Shown: positions 1-8,433, counted from the first letter of the stretch. The stretch: DNA of 45,873 nucleotides from Bacteroidia bacterium (GCA_025999435.1 BNXH01000006.1:1-45873); one strand, 5' to 3'. Notes: generated by a model from the sequence alone, not told the origin. Translations and numbers: made by a program.

Positions 1-3000
1 CACGGACAATACGCTCGCCAGCGCGGGCGCAAAGGTGGTCGTGTTGAACGGCAGGGTGGTTTCCTGCATGTCGCCCGTAACGAAGGTAAAGCCGCTGCCG
101 AGCGTGTTGTCCGTGCCGGTGGCTTTGTCGGATACGTTGTAGCCGCCGGAGGTGCATGTCGATTGGGGGTAGTTTTGTACCACATTGCCGCGGTTTGAGG
201 CGGTGTTGCCGAAGAAGATATTGCCCGTGAGCGTTACGGCGCCGCTGTAACTGCATATTGCTCCGCCGGCGCTTGCGCTGTTGTTGTAGAAGGTGCAGCC
301 GCGCACATTCAGTGCAGCCGTACCGCCGGTGCTGTATATCGCTCCGCCGTCGGAATTGGTGTTGGTTGTTTGATTGCCGCTGAAGATGCACGATTCGAGG
401 TTGAGCGTGCCGCCACCGTTACGGATGGCTCCGCCGCCGCTTTCGGCTATGCCGTTCCTGAAATGCAGCCCGCTCAAGGTAATGATTTTACCGGGGGCGT
501 TGACACGGAGTATTTGCGAATCTGCGCCCGGGGCGATGCCGCTGCCGTCGAGCGTAACGCCGTTGCCGGAGATGGTTACGCTTTTGGCGATTTCCAGCCC
601 TGCGGTCGTCAGTGCGATGGTTTGCCCCGCCATACCGGGGGCAAAGGAGATAGCGCCGCCGTCGGCGATGTCGGCGATTGCCTGCCGCAGACTGCCTGCG
701 CCGTCGTTATTGCCGGTGGTTACGGTAATCATTAGCGTCGCGCTGAACGCGGCTGTTATATCCGCCCCCTGTGTTAGAAATTTTGTGCTGCCTGCGGTGC
801 GATACGAGCCGTTGTCGCCGAAGGTGAAGGTGTAACCGCTGCTGTAAGACGGCAGAAAATCCGTGCCGTTGATGGTAAAGCCCGTCAGGTTGTGGCTGGC
901 GTTGGGGGTTGCAAGGATGTCTAAGGCTTGACCGCCGCGTACAAGGGTTTTGCTCGATAAATCTCCTTCAGCCGACGAGACGGAGAGCGAACCGTTCGCC
1001 GGCAAATTAAAATTTACGGTATATCCGAATGTAGCGAAGATACTGTGCGGCAATCCGTCATTGGGGAATGTGTGAACGAAAGTTGCGCGGTCGGTGACTG
1101 TTTGCGCCACGCCGTCAACAAACACCTGGTCTATCACATATCCTGCAACTGTGGGCGTAACCGTGTAAGTATCATTAGCGCCCGCGCTGATTACCCCGCC
1201 GTAACCCGCCGTGGCGGTGATGTTGCTCGCGCCCGCCGCCGTCGCCGTAATGGTGAGCGTCAGAGTGGTTGTAGTCTGCTCTGTTCCTCCACCCTTGTTC
1301 AACTTAACCGTAAAGGTATAGTTGCCGTCCGTGCCGTCGGGATTGTCGGCTGTTCCGGCAACAGGCGCTGTGTAACTTACCTTTGTCACGGTTGCCGTTA
1401 CCCCGTTGAGCGCCAAATTGCCGATGATTTCGTTTATCTTTGCCAATGCCGCCTCTTCGTTTGCCGCCGCGGCTTGCGTTGTCGTGTATGCAGCGTTTTG
1501 TACAAGCGTTTTCGCCGCCGAAATGTCGGCGTTATCCTGTGCCGGGGAATACACCGCGTTCGTTACACTCAGCTTTGACGCTGCCTTTTGCGCGGCTGTG
1601 CCGCCGTAAAACACATTTAATTCGGGATAATAGGAATAATCATTGCTTCCGTCTGCGTCATTCGCCCGCTTAGTCCAATCGCTCGTGCCTAACGCGGACA
1701 GTTCGCCGGTCAACACGCCGTCAGCCGTCATTTGCGCTGTGGTCAGCCCGGTTATGCCTGTGGAGTTGCCTCCGCCTGTTGCGTTTGCCTGTTCCGAGGC
1801 TTGTGTGTCAAAATAGCAGTTGGCTACCGTCGCCGAGTTGTTTCTCGAACCGACCGCGCCCCCAACAGTTGCCGAAGCGGTGACGTGTCCTGCCGCATAG
1901 CTGCTTGACAGATTGCCGCTTGCCGTCAGCCAACCGACCAGCCCGCCGACAGTCCCGCTGCCTTTCGCGCTTGCTGTGGAATAGCAGTTGCTGATTGTAC
2001 CGGCTTGCTGCCCTGTGATGCCGCCGACTTGTGCGCCAACGCTTTCCACACTTCCCGCGGTGAAGCAGCCTGTGATAGCGCCTGCGGCGTTACGTCCCGC
2101 CAGCCCGCCGACATTGTTTCCTTGCCCGGTGACTTTGCCGACAACATAGCAGTTTTCGATAGAGCCGCCGTTATGGTATCCCACCAGTCCACCGACTTCG
2201 GCGTTCCCGGCGACGCCCTTTGTTTCTTCGGTTTTCACACCGAGATTTTTGATATCTGCCGTGTTTCCTGTGTACCCGAACAGTCCAATGTTACTGCTTG
2301 ATGTACGGTCAATCCACAGTCCGGTAATTTCATACCCGTCGCCATCGAAATGCCCGAAGAAACTATTAGCGGAGGTACCGATGGGCAGCCAGCCTGCGCC
2401 GCCTCCTGATAAATAATCGGTGAGGTCGATGTTGTTCGCCATCTTAAAATATTTATCCGAGTTTGCGCTGCCGAGATAGCTGCGTACCATATCAAGTTCC
2501 GCCGCCGTTGTTATCAGCCACGGACTTGCCTGCGTTCCCTCTCCCGATAGACTAATCGCGGCAAACGCGGCTGTTACATTGTGCGGGGTGGTGATGCCCG
2601 CAATCGTGTACGCCGCTGCCGTGCCGTTTACCTCCGCGCCGTTGTCCGTCCATCTTTGCATCGCGTAACCCGTGCCGGGCATTGCTGTGAATACGACGTT
2701 TTTACTCTGCTGAACAAAATCGCCGGAGGTTACGGCAGTGCCGCCCGCGTCGGCGGTAAGCGAGCCGCCCGCGCCGCTGCTGAACTGAACAAGGTGGTTT
2801 ACCGTGCCGCTGCCGGCTATCGTGCCGAGTTGGTTAAACGTGCCGCTGTTGTTGATTGTGCCGTTGTTCGTCAGTGTATTGCCGTTTGGAATGGTCAGGG
2901 TTTGCCCTGCGCCTATGGCAAGCGTTTTACCCGCCGGAATGGTAAAATCATCCGTCGGGGTAACGCTTCTGCCGTAAACCGCGCCGTCATTGCCTTTGAA

Positions 3001-4119
3001 AATCACGCCGCCTGAAAGAGTGCCCGCCACCGCCGACGAGATAGAGGAAGCGAACGCTACGGTGTTGCCGAAAATAAACACCTTGGCGTCATTGTTATCC
3101 TCACCCGCTCCGATTCCATAACCTCTATTGCTTGCGGCTTCAACCACGCCGCCGCTGATGGTTACCACGGTGCCGCTGTAATGCGTCCCCCCCATTGAAT
3201 ACCACCCGTCGCCGATACCCGCACCGTCACCGCTTGCCGCCGTGACCCTGCCGCCTGTGATAAATATCATATCAACTTTTCCCGCAGCGCCGCCGCCGAT
3301 TCCCGCGCCATACGAGGAATTCCTGCCTTTGGCGTCAACCACACCGCCGCTGATTGTGATTGTGCCGCCCGAAGACTTATAAGCGCCGCCGATTGCCGCG
3401 CCGACACTTCCGGTTAATGTTGCGGTCACGTGACCGCCGTTGATTATGATTGTGCCGCACTTACTATCCTCAACACCGCCACCACCGCCAATCCCGGCAG
3501 CCTGACCTGCGCTTGACACATTTATATTGCCGCCGTTGATGGTTATATTGCCGCCGTGAGCGCGCGCCACGTCATACGTATTTGGGGAACCGGATATCAA
3601 TCCGCTACCGCCGCCAATAGCCGCGCCATATACGTATGTGTTACCGCTGACCGTAACGTTGCCGCCGTCTATAATCAGCGTGCCGTTGGTGGTGTTAATT
3701 CCCGCTTGGTTGCCAAAGGAAGTCGGATTACTGGCGGGCACATTGAGTGTAATATTGAGACTGCCGCCGCTGCCGCCGTCGCTGATGGTAAAGGTAACGC
3801 CGGACAACAGTTTTATGCCGTTGCAGTTTCCGTCTGTCAGGTCAATCGACAGCGTTTTGCCGTTTAAGTCGAGGACGAGGTCGCTCTGGATAATCAGCCC
3901 CGCTGTTTCGCCGCTCACCGTGTAGAGGTCGTCGTCGGCAATGCTGATGTCGCCGGTCAGCCTGACCGTTCCGCCGCTTGCCGCCGCCGCTTGCAGCGCG
4001 GTAAGGTCGCCCGCGTCCGCCGCCAGCGCGGTCTGCGTCAAGCCGAGCAGCATAAGCGCTGTAAATACGATAGTGAGGATTTTGTGTCCCGCACTGTTTT
4101 TTTCTGTCATTGTCTTCAT
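1..4119 (-). CDS. Giant modular surface adhesin-like protein, beta-helix/GLUG/InlB-type repeats (3' end outside window)
   Basis: One minus-strand reading frame runs from the ATG at 4119 to the window edge, giving 1373 visible residues with no stop in the rows I translated. Residues 1 to about 34 form a Sec signal peptide ending TQTALA. Residues about 110-355 repeat the pattern GGxITISGGxVxA..GAGIGGG, typical of right-handed beta-helix surface proteins. Residues about 440-516 resemble a divergent InlB B-repeat (GTGYAMQRWTDNG). About 650-775 are GLUG-type repeats (VGGLVGYHNGGSIENCY and three relatives). About 840-955 is a FIVAR/Ig-like spacer, about 960-1050 a second InlB-like module, and about 1130-1330 another beta-helix beginning near SLRQAIADI. 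A role in adhesion or glycan contact at the cell surface is inferred from the modules. The C-terminus, where a type IX sorting domain might be, is not visible. GC content is far above the 7-45 kb part. A second ATG at 4110 is also possible as start. Confidence 0.85.
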   Translation of the reverse strand, partial: MKTMTEKNSAGHKILTIVFTALMLLGLTQTALAADAGDLTALQAAAASGGTVRLTGDISIADDDLYTVSGETAGLIIQSDLVLDLNGKTLSIDLTDGNCNGIKLLSGVTFTISDGGSGGSLNITLNVPASNPTSFGNQAGINTTNGTLIIDGGNVTVSGNTYVYGAAIGGGSGLISGSPNTYDVARAHGGNITINGGNINVSSAGQAAGIGGGGGVEDSKCGTIIINGGHVTATLTGSVGAAIGGAYKSSGGTITISGGVVDAKGRNSSYGAGIGGGAAGKVDMIFITGGRVTAASGDGAGIGDGWYSMGGTHYSGTVVTISGGVVEAASNRGYGIGAGEDNNDAKVFIFGNTVAFASSISSAVAGTLSGGVIFKGNDGAVYGRSVTPTDDFTIPAGKTLAIGAGQTLTIPNGNTLTNNGTINNSGTFNQLGTIAGSGTVNHLVQFSSGAGGSLTADAGGTAVTSGDFVQQSKNVVFTAMPGTGYAMQRWTDNGAEVNGTAAAYTIAGITTPHNVTAAFAAISLSGEGTQASPWLITTAAELDMVRSYLGSANSDKYFKMANNIDLTDYLSGGGAGWLPIGTSANSFFGHFDGDGYEITGLWIDRTSSSNIGLFGYTGNTADIKNLGVKTEETKGVAGNAEVGGLVGYHNGGSIENCYVVGKVTGQGNNVGGLAGRNAAGAITGCFTAGSVESVGAQVGGITGQQAGTISNCYSTASAKGSGTVGGLVGWLTASGNLSSSYAAGHVTASATVGGAVGSRNNSATVANCYFDTQASEQANATGGGNSTGITGLTTAQMTADGVLTGELSALGTSDWTKRANDADGSNDYSYYPELNVFYGGTAAQKAASKLSVTNAVYSPAQDNADISAAKTLVQNAAYTTTQAAAANEEAALAKINEIIGNLALNGVTATVTKVSYTAPVAGTADNPDGTDGNYTFTVKLNKGGGTEQTTTTLTLTITATAAGASNITATAGYGGVISAGANDTYTVTPTVAGYVIDQVFVDGVAQTVTDRATFVHTFPNDGLPHSIFATFGYTVNFNLPANGSLSVSSAEGDLSSKTLVRGGQALDILATPNASHNLTGFTINGTDFLPSYSSGYTFTFGDNGSYRTAGSTKFLTQGADITAAFSATLMITVTTGNNDGAGSLRQAIADIADGGAISFAPGMAGQTIALTTAGLEIAKSVTISGNGVTLDGSGIAPGADSQILRVNAPGKIITLSGLHFRNGIAESGGGAIRNGGGTLNLESCIFSGNQTTNTNSDGGAIYSTGGTAALNVRGCTFYNNSASAGGAICSYSGAVTLTGNIFFGNTASNRGNVVQNYPQSTCTSGGYNVSDKATGTDNTLGSGFTFVTGDMQETTLPFNTTTFAPALASVLSV

Positions 4120-4184
4120 AGAATATTTATTATTTATTTATTGAATTATTATTGTCTGTAGATATATTCATTTTATCCAATTTG

Positions 4185-4192
4185 CAAAAGTA
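4185..4192 (-). promoter_or_regulatory. Bacteroidetes -7 box (TACTTTTG) for the surface protein
   Basis: On the minus strand the octamer TACTTTTG matches the Bacteroidetes TAnnTTTG -7 consensus. It lies 65 bases before the ATG at 4119. I see no -33 TTTG at the expected spacing; instead the right edge of the box faces the palindrome at 4208-4241, which begins 16 bases upstream and so overlaps the -33 zone. Confidence 0.55.
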
Positions 4193-4207
4193 TAACATGT
4201 ATTTTTG

Positions 4208-4241
4208 AAAGTGGTCGCAATTCATGAATTGCGACCACTTT
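4208..4241. promoter_or_regulatory. Perfect 34-bp palindrome between divergent promoters (candidate operator)
   Basis: Each half is AAAGTGGTCGCAATTCA read towards the centre at 4224/4225, and both 17-base halves match as reverse complements without mismatch or spacer. It sits between the minus-strand -7 box at 4185-4192 and the plus-strand -7 box at 4320-4327. A regulatory protein site is the simplest reading. A bidirectional terminator is less likely because both flanking genes point away from it. Confidence 0.75.
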
Positions 4242-4319
4242 GTTACATTTGAGGAAGAAATGGAACAAAATGAAGCCGGCAGGGTGCCATGTTATTCCTG
4301 TTTACAAAATAATTATTAT

Positions 4320-4327
4320 TACCTTTG
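4320..4327 (+). promoter_or_regulatory. -7 box (TACCTTTG) for the TPR/AraC regulator
   Basis: TACCTTTG fits TAnnTTTG and ends 25 bases before the ATG at 4353. This supports the 4353 start over the longer reading frame that begins inside the palindrome at 4224. Confidence 0.6.
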
Positions 4328-4352
4328 CGGTCAAAAAACAATAAACATCGGT

Positions 4353-6089
4353 ATGAATAAAATCGTTACTCTTTTGCTCCTTGCAACCCAGTTTGTCCTA
4401 TCAGCGTCTGCACAAGCCGGGAGAGATACGCTTATTCACCTGCCCGCCTACACCGACCTGATGCTGTCTGCCCCGGTGAAAGTAAACCCCGATACCGTTT
4501 TCTATCATATCGCCACCCGCACGTATGCGGAAAACCTTGAAGAATTGTTCTGTTACTACGAAGAACGTGTGCTTAACCTTTCTCCTGAAGAATTGAAACA
4601 GGAAATCGAGCGTATGAAACAGGCTGCCCGCCGCTACCGCAGCGACAAACCGGAAGCCGAAGCGGAATACCTTGCCGCCTATTCCGAAGAAACCGACCCG
4701 GTTGCAGCCATGCAGTCGGTACTGAGCCATGCAGAGGCACGCGGAGATTTGTATATGACCCTTCGCGCCCGCGAGTTCATCATTGTGAGAGCTTACCGGA
4801 TGCAGTATTTCCATGTTCTTTTTCCGCTCATCCTGAAGCAGTTGGCTGATTTGGAAAAAGTTTCCCCGCAGGATTTCCCCGACAAACAATACTGCTATCA
4901 TCATATCGGCAAAATCTATCTCGACTTCGGCGACTACGACCGCGCCATCCCGCTGTTTCGGAAAGCCCTGCTCGACAACCCTGCATGGCGTACCTTTTAC
5001 GACCAGGGAAATATCCGGGCACGTTATTCGCTGGGGAGCTATTTTGCCTCTGTCAATGAGTTGGACAGCGCCGAATGTTATTTCCGTTCCATACTCGAAA
5101 GTTCCGACTCGGTAAAATTTCGTCCCATATACAACGCTCAGGCGGTCATCCAATTGGGACATATTGCCGTCCGCCGCAGGCAATATGACGAAGCCCTGCG
5201 CCTCTACCGGGAAGCCATTCCGGTGGTGACTGCCTATAAGAGCGACCTTTTGACCGTCGATATGCTTATCGGAACAGGAAACGCCAGTCTGGGGAAAGGC
5301 GACCTGAAGCAAACCAAAGCAATCATCGACTCCGTTCATATCCTGCTCAACCATTTCCCGTCCACCGGTCATGACCGCCACCTGACGGCTTTCTATCCGC
5401 TGCTGAGCAAGTATTATGCCCACACCGGCAACGAGCAGGCGGCATCGGCTTATCTCGACTCGACCCTCGCCGTCAATAAGCGAATAGAAAATCAATACAG
5501 CGTCATGCTCCTGCTGCGTGCCGAACAGGAAGATTTTCTGGCGCGGCAGCAACAGAAAGAACAGCAGATACGCCTGCGGGAACGGACGATAATAGCCGTT
5601 TCAGGTATTGTGCTGCTGCTTGCAATTACACTAAGCATCATTATCTATCTCTATCGCAAACGGCAAATCGCCTACCGCGAACTCGTCCGTAAAAACCTGC
5701 AATGGGCTGACGGCGGCAAAACAGCAACGCCTTCTGCGATGGACACAGCCTTAATGACCAAGATACGGAAACTGATGGTCACCGATAAAATATACACCAA
5801 TCCCGCACTGACTGTGGACTATTTGGCACGGGAACTGGGCGTTAGCATTACTTACGTTTCTGCGGCTGTCAATCGTTGCGAGCAGAGGAATTTCAACGCT
5901 TATATCAACGAATTTCGCGTGAAGGAAGCCATTCATCTGCTGTCGCAGCAGGCGAGCGCAGGCAAATCGGTCGATGAGATTGCCGATACGGCAGGCTTCA
6001 ACGACCGTAAATCATTCTACCGCGTATTCAAAAAAACAACCGGACTGTCGCCTACCGATTTCAGAAAGAACATGGGGAAAGAGGATTGA
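4353..6089 (+). CDS. Membrane-spanning TPR sensor with C-terminal AraC-type DNA-binding domain
   Basis: A 578-residue one-component regulator of a Bacteroidetes type. From the ATG at 4353 it starts with a signal peptide (MNKIVTLLLLATQFVLSASA). Residues about 150-400 carry helical TPR-like repeats, for example a unit ending DYDRAIPLFRKALLDNP. A transmembrane helix follows at about 412-434 (VSGIVLLLAITLSIIIYLY). The last about 95 residues are an AraC/XylS helix-turn-helix pair (LTVDYLARELGVSITYVSAA and IADTAGFNDRKSFYRVFKK). The expected topology is TPRs in the periplasm and DNA binding in the cytoplasm, so an envelope signal could be passed straight to DNA. It is divergent from the surface protein gene across a 233-bp gap holding the palindrome, so control of that gene is a reasonable inference. 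The frame is open upstream to 4224, but that part has no signal peptide, spans the -7 box and starts in the palindrome. GC content is high like its neighbour. Confidence 0.85.
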   Translation: MNKIVTLLLLATQFVLSASAQAGRDTLIHLPAYTDLMLSAPVKVNPDTVFYHIATRTYAENLEELFCYYEERVLNLSPEELKQEIERMKQAARRYRSDKPEAEAEYLAAYSEETDPVAAMQSVLSHAEARGDLYMTLRAREFIIVRAYRMQYFHVLFPLILKQLADLEKVSPQDFPDKQYCYHHIGKIYLDFGDYDRAIPLFRKALLDNPAWRTFYDQGNIRARYSLGSYFASVNELDSAECYFRSILESSDSVKFRPIYNAQAVIQLGHIAVRRRQYDEALRLYREAIPVVTAYKSDLLTVDMLIGTGNASLGKGDLKQTKAIIDSVHILLNHFPSTGHDRHLTAFYPLLSKYYAHTGNEQAASAYLDSTLAVNKRIENQYSVMLLLRAEQEDFLARQQQKEQQIRLRERTIIAVSGIVLLLAITLSIIIYLYRKRQIAYRELVRKNLQWADGGKTATPSAMDTALMTKIRKLMVTDKIYTNPALTVDYLARELGVSITYVSAAVNRCEQRNFNAYINEFRVKEAIHLLSQQASAGKSVDEIADTAGFNDRKSFYRVFKKTTGLSPTDFRKNMGKED

Positions 6090-6157
6090 GAATTATCAAT
6101 GATGTTATAAACTAAAAAAAACTATTTCATGCAATCAAGCTATTTAAATAAAATGCT

Positions 6158-6165
6158 TATCTTTG
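6158..6165 (+). promoter_or_regulatory. Orphan -7 box (TATCTTTG) without downstream gene
   Basis: TATCTTTG matches the Bacteroidetes -7 box exactly. The first downstream start, at 6187, gives only Met-Lys-Asn-stop. It may be the leftover 5' end of a lost gene or drive a short RNA into the repeat block. Confidence 0.35.
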
Positions 6166-6330
6166 CGGAAAGAGTTATTTGAAAGCATGAAAAACTAAGT
6201 GTATATCAGCACTTTCTCCTCTACTTATCCGTTGCCTTTTTCATGCGAAATTTTTCCAGATTGCTGAAAGTCAGGTGAATTAGCTTTGACTGTGACAATA
6301 GTATATAAAAATCTGTCATTGGTAGGGTTC

Positions 6331-6526
6331 GCCCGAAGCAATCCAGTGGCCCCACCCCAGCCCTCCCCGAAAGGAAGGGAGTTTCAAGGGAGGCTTTTCC
6401 CCCTTTGGGGGAAGTAAAGGGGCTCCCCCCGCTCGCGCAGACGTCCCGTCTGAGTGTTGCGTAGCAAAAGGAGATTTGCCCTTTCGGGCAACACAAGCAC
6501 AAAATGTCCGCGCGAGCGAGGGCACA
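6331..6526. repeat. GC-rich structured intergenic repeat with nested hairpins
   Basis: The right half is nested inverted repeats: CGCTCGCGC at 6430-6438 pairs with GCGCGAGCG at 6510-6518, and GTGTTGC at 6454-6460 with GCAACAC at 6488-6494. Two small hairpins lie inside: AGACG/CGTCT at 6439-6451, and TTGCCC/GGGCAA at 6476-6491 with loop TTTC. The left half is C-rich (CCCCACCCCAGCCCTCCCCG) with a CCCCC/GGGGG hairpin. Similar blocks are common as dispersed intergenic repeats in Bacteroidetes; copy number cannot be seen here. Confidence 0.55.
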
Positions 6527-6749
6527 TTAATCATTATCTTGTAGGGGATTTGTTTTCCCTATAGGAACAAGTGGGCAGGAGAAATCCCACTCCCCGGACA
6601 ACAAAAGAGATTACCGGCATGTATTTTGACACACCCTCTTCGTTTTCTTATAAGTAATGCCAATCAGCAGTTAAAGTTATTGCTGTAGTGTAAAAACGTT
6701 CGATTATCTTGAGCAGATAAACGTCTATTGCTTATATTCTCAACATATG

Positions 6750-7032
6750 CTCATCACTGCCCCGCCTGCGGAACTAATGCACGGGAGGCTGACGCACGAC
6801 AAGAGCCTGCCTTGTCTGGCTTTAGCCGCGCCGTTAGCTTCAAGTACGGGGTACCCATAGGACGAAAAAGGCGTTAAAAACAAAAACGTGTTTGAGCTTA
6901 TCAAATGATTCGTATTATACAAAACCCGGAGCGAGTTTTTTTGTTTAGCCTTTAAGTCCGTTATGGGTCGGACGTTGAAGCGGGGGCGCAAAAGCGTTTT
7001 TGGTTCCTTTTGCGGCTTTGGGCAAAAGGGAC
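6750..7032. repeat. Second probable dispersed intergenic repeat
   Basis: This mixed GC-rich block has the stretch GGTTCCTTTTGCGGCTTTGG near its right end and a GCCTGCCTTGTCTGGCTTTA-type stretch near its left. Its minus-strand translation (PFCPKPQKEPKTLLRPRFNV and SYGYPVLEANGAAKARQG) resembles spurious ORFs I recall from repeated intergenic DNA of Bacteroidales. That is recollection, not a search. Confidence 0.4.
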
Positions 7033-7152
7033 GCAAGCAATCTGTGATTGTGCGCAGAGAAGTTGATGCAAATAATCGAACAATTAATTACATACACTTC
7101 GTTCCTGTGATTATTAATTCAACTGCTGATTCACATAAGTTATGATTCTTTT

Positions 7153-7644
7153 TTAGAATCTTACGCCATAACCAACCATGATTGTCGCACAATCCCAATC
7201 TTGGAACGTATACTTGAATTCAAAGTTTGCATAGCTATTGTCTGAAAGATCGTAGCTGGCGCCTGCTCCCAAGTTGAATCCAAAATCTGTCATTCCATGC
7301 GATTCAGTTTTAACACCGCCTCCAAGATCAACGGAAGAAACTCGGTTGTTTATAACCCCAATACCGGCCAAAGGATATATAGATAATCCGTCTTGTACCT
7401 CAAATACATAATGAGCATTCAGGTTTATATCTAATCCTGTTGTATTACTTTTAGGAAAGAAGAAAGTTACATCCGGAGCTAAACGAATATTATCCGTAAT
7501 GTTGTAACGACCTTCCAGGCCTAGGCCAAATCTTTTATAATCTGTTTGATACCCGGCTTTCAATAATAAAGATTTAGTTCCTGTTTGTGCATTCACACCC
7601 ATGAAGATAGCGATTGACGCTATAAGGAGTAATAATTTTTTCAT
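7153..7644 (-). CDS. Small outer-membrane beta-barrel protein
   Basis: A 163-residue secreted protein. The ATG at 7644 begins a clean signal peptide (MKKLLLLIASIAIFMGVNAQ). A longer frame reaches 7713 but spans the promoter, so it was rejected. The mature part alternates polar and hydrophobic residues in strand-length segments rich in Gly and aromatics (FGLGLEGRYNI, LDINLNAHYVFEV, FGFNLGAGASYDL). It ends in an aromatic residue (VGYGVRF), the typical last-strand signal of outer-membrane barrels. It resembles the OmpX/OmpA-barrel-like porin families of Bacteroidetes with eight or so strands. No ligand can be inferred. It is monocistronic. Confidence 0.8.
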   Translation of the reverse strand: MKKLLLLIASIAIFMGVNAQTGTKSLLLKAGYQTDYKRFGLGLEGRYNITDNIRLAPDVTFFFPKSNTTGLDINLNAHYVFEVQDGLSIYPLAGIGVINNRVSSVDLGGGVKTESHGMTDFGFNLGAGASYDLSDNSYANFEFKYTFQDWDCATIMVGYGVRF

Positions 7645-7669
7645 AACGATTTGTGTTTTAAATTCGAGG

Positions 7670-7702
7670 CTAAAGTATATTAATTTTTTAATATTTACAA
7701 AA
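7670..7702 (-). promoter_or_regulatory. Promoter of the beta-barrel gene (-33 TTTTG, -7 TACTTTAG)
   Basis: On the minus strand TTTTG at 7698-7702 is followed after 20 bases by TACTTTAG at 7670-7677, one base off the TAnnTTTG consensus. The leader to the ATG at 7644 is about 20 bases. This excludes the longer start at 7713. Confidence 0.5.
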
Positions 7703-7849
7703 TAATATAGCACGGATTTTTTTCCTTATTGAAGGCTGAAGTATTGGTTGCGATGTTTAATCACATTGATATACAAATTATTATATCCGGTGATTTTTCT
7801 CTTGTATTTTCTCTCTCTAAATAGTCTATGAGTGTACAAAAAAAATTAT

Positions 7850-7857
7850 TACTTTTG
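7850..7857 (+). promoter_or_regulatory. -7 box (TACTTTTG) of the pRiA4b-like/miaA operon
   Basis: TACTTTTG ends 24 bases before the ATG at 7882. It lies inside the longer open frame that starts at 7828, so it decides in favour of the 7882 start. Confidence 0.6.
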
Positions 7858-7881
7858 GAGAAAAATACTAAACATACTAAA

Positions 7882-8433
7882 ATGATATTTCGTTTTTTAC
7901 TTTTATCAGACGAGGTTGAAGACTTCAAACGTGAAATTCAGATCAGTGCGGATGCGACATTTCTTGACCTGCATAAGGCTATTCTTAAATCGGTAGATTA
8001 TAAAGAAGGGGAAATGACGTCTTTCTTTATATGTAGTGACGATTGGGAAAAAGAACAGGAAATTACGCTTGTGGAAATGGATACAAGTTCAGATGAAGAT
8101 TCATACACCATGGATGTGTCGGTTTTGAACGACTTTTTAGAAGATGAAAGGCAAAAGCTCATGTATGTATTCGATTATCTGACAGAAAGAGCGTTTTTTA
8201 TGGAACTTCGCGAGATAATTACCGGGAAAGATATCGATGAGGCAGTATGTACAAAATCGATAGGTAATCCTCCGGCTCAGACTGTGGATTTTGATACTGT
8301 CGCGGCAAGCTCGACAGCCTTGGATACCGGTGAAAATTTTTACGGGGACGAAGGGTATGATCTTGATGAGTTGGATGCGGAAGGTTTTGACGGGCTGGAT
8401 GATGTCCGGTTGCCTGGTGACGAAGAATATTAA
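7882..8433 (+). CDS. Plasmid pRiA4b ORF-3-like / IS1096 passenger TnpR-like family protein
   Basis: A 183-residue acidic protein. The N-terminal about 130 residues ([55 protein letters not shown]) match the fold I associate with the pRiA4b ORF-3-like family, a domain named from plasmids and IS1096 but widespread as a chromosomal gene of unknown function. The C-terminal about 50 residues are low-complexity and very acidic ([20 protein letters not shown]). The -7 box at 7850-7857 and the poor N-terminus of the longer frame support this start. Its TAA shares one base with the ATG of miaA (TAATG), so translation is probably coupled. There are no transposon ends nearby, so the mobile-element name should not be taken literally. 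Confidence 0.7.
   Translation: MIFRFLLLSDEVEDFKREIQISADATFLDLHKAILKSVDYKEGEMTSFFICSDDWEKEQEITLVEMDTSSDEDSYTMDVSVLNDFLEDERQKLMYVFDYLTERAFFMELREIITGKDIDEAVCTKSIGNPPAQTVDFDTVAASSTALDTGENFYGDEGYDLDELDAEGFDGLDDVRLPGDEEY

Larger units (their letters stand above)
6090..7152. other. Gene-free stretch with repeats, no credible CDS
   Basis: About 1.06 kb without a gene I would support. Short reading frames here lack family features, and their peptides look like repeat translations (runs such as LKLPSFRGGLGWGHW). The stretch contains an orphan -7 box at 6158-6165 and two GC-rich repeat blocks. It also marks the change from the GC-rich left part to the AT-rich remainder. Confidence 0.7.

Noticed and set aside
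370..4144. Several plus-strand open frames of 60-180 codons
   Set aside because: They lie antisense to the continuous minus-strand surface-protein frame and show no family features; the high GC content keeps antisense frames open by chance.
4401..5552. A 383-codon minus-strand frame opposite the TPR/AraC gene
   Set aside because: It is the antisense shadow of the regulator, which has clear TPR, membrane and AraC features on the plus strand.
6221..7036. Minus-strand frames of 70-98 codons in the gene-free stretch
   Set aside because: Their peptides are translations of the intergenic repeat blocks, with no promoter and no domain.
7882..8433. Mobile element suggested by the pRiA4b/IS1096 family name
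   Set aside because: No inverted repeats, transposase or target duplication nearby; the gene is coupled to miaA.
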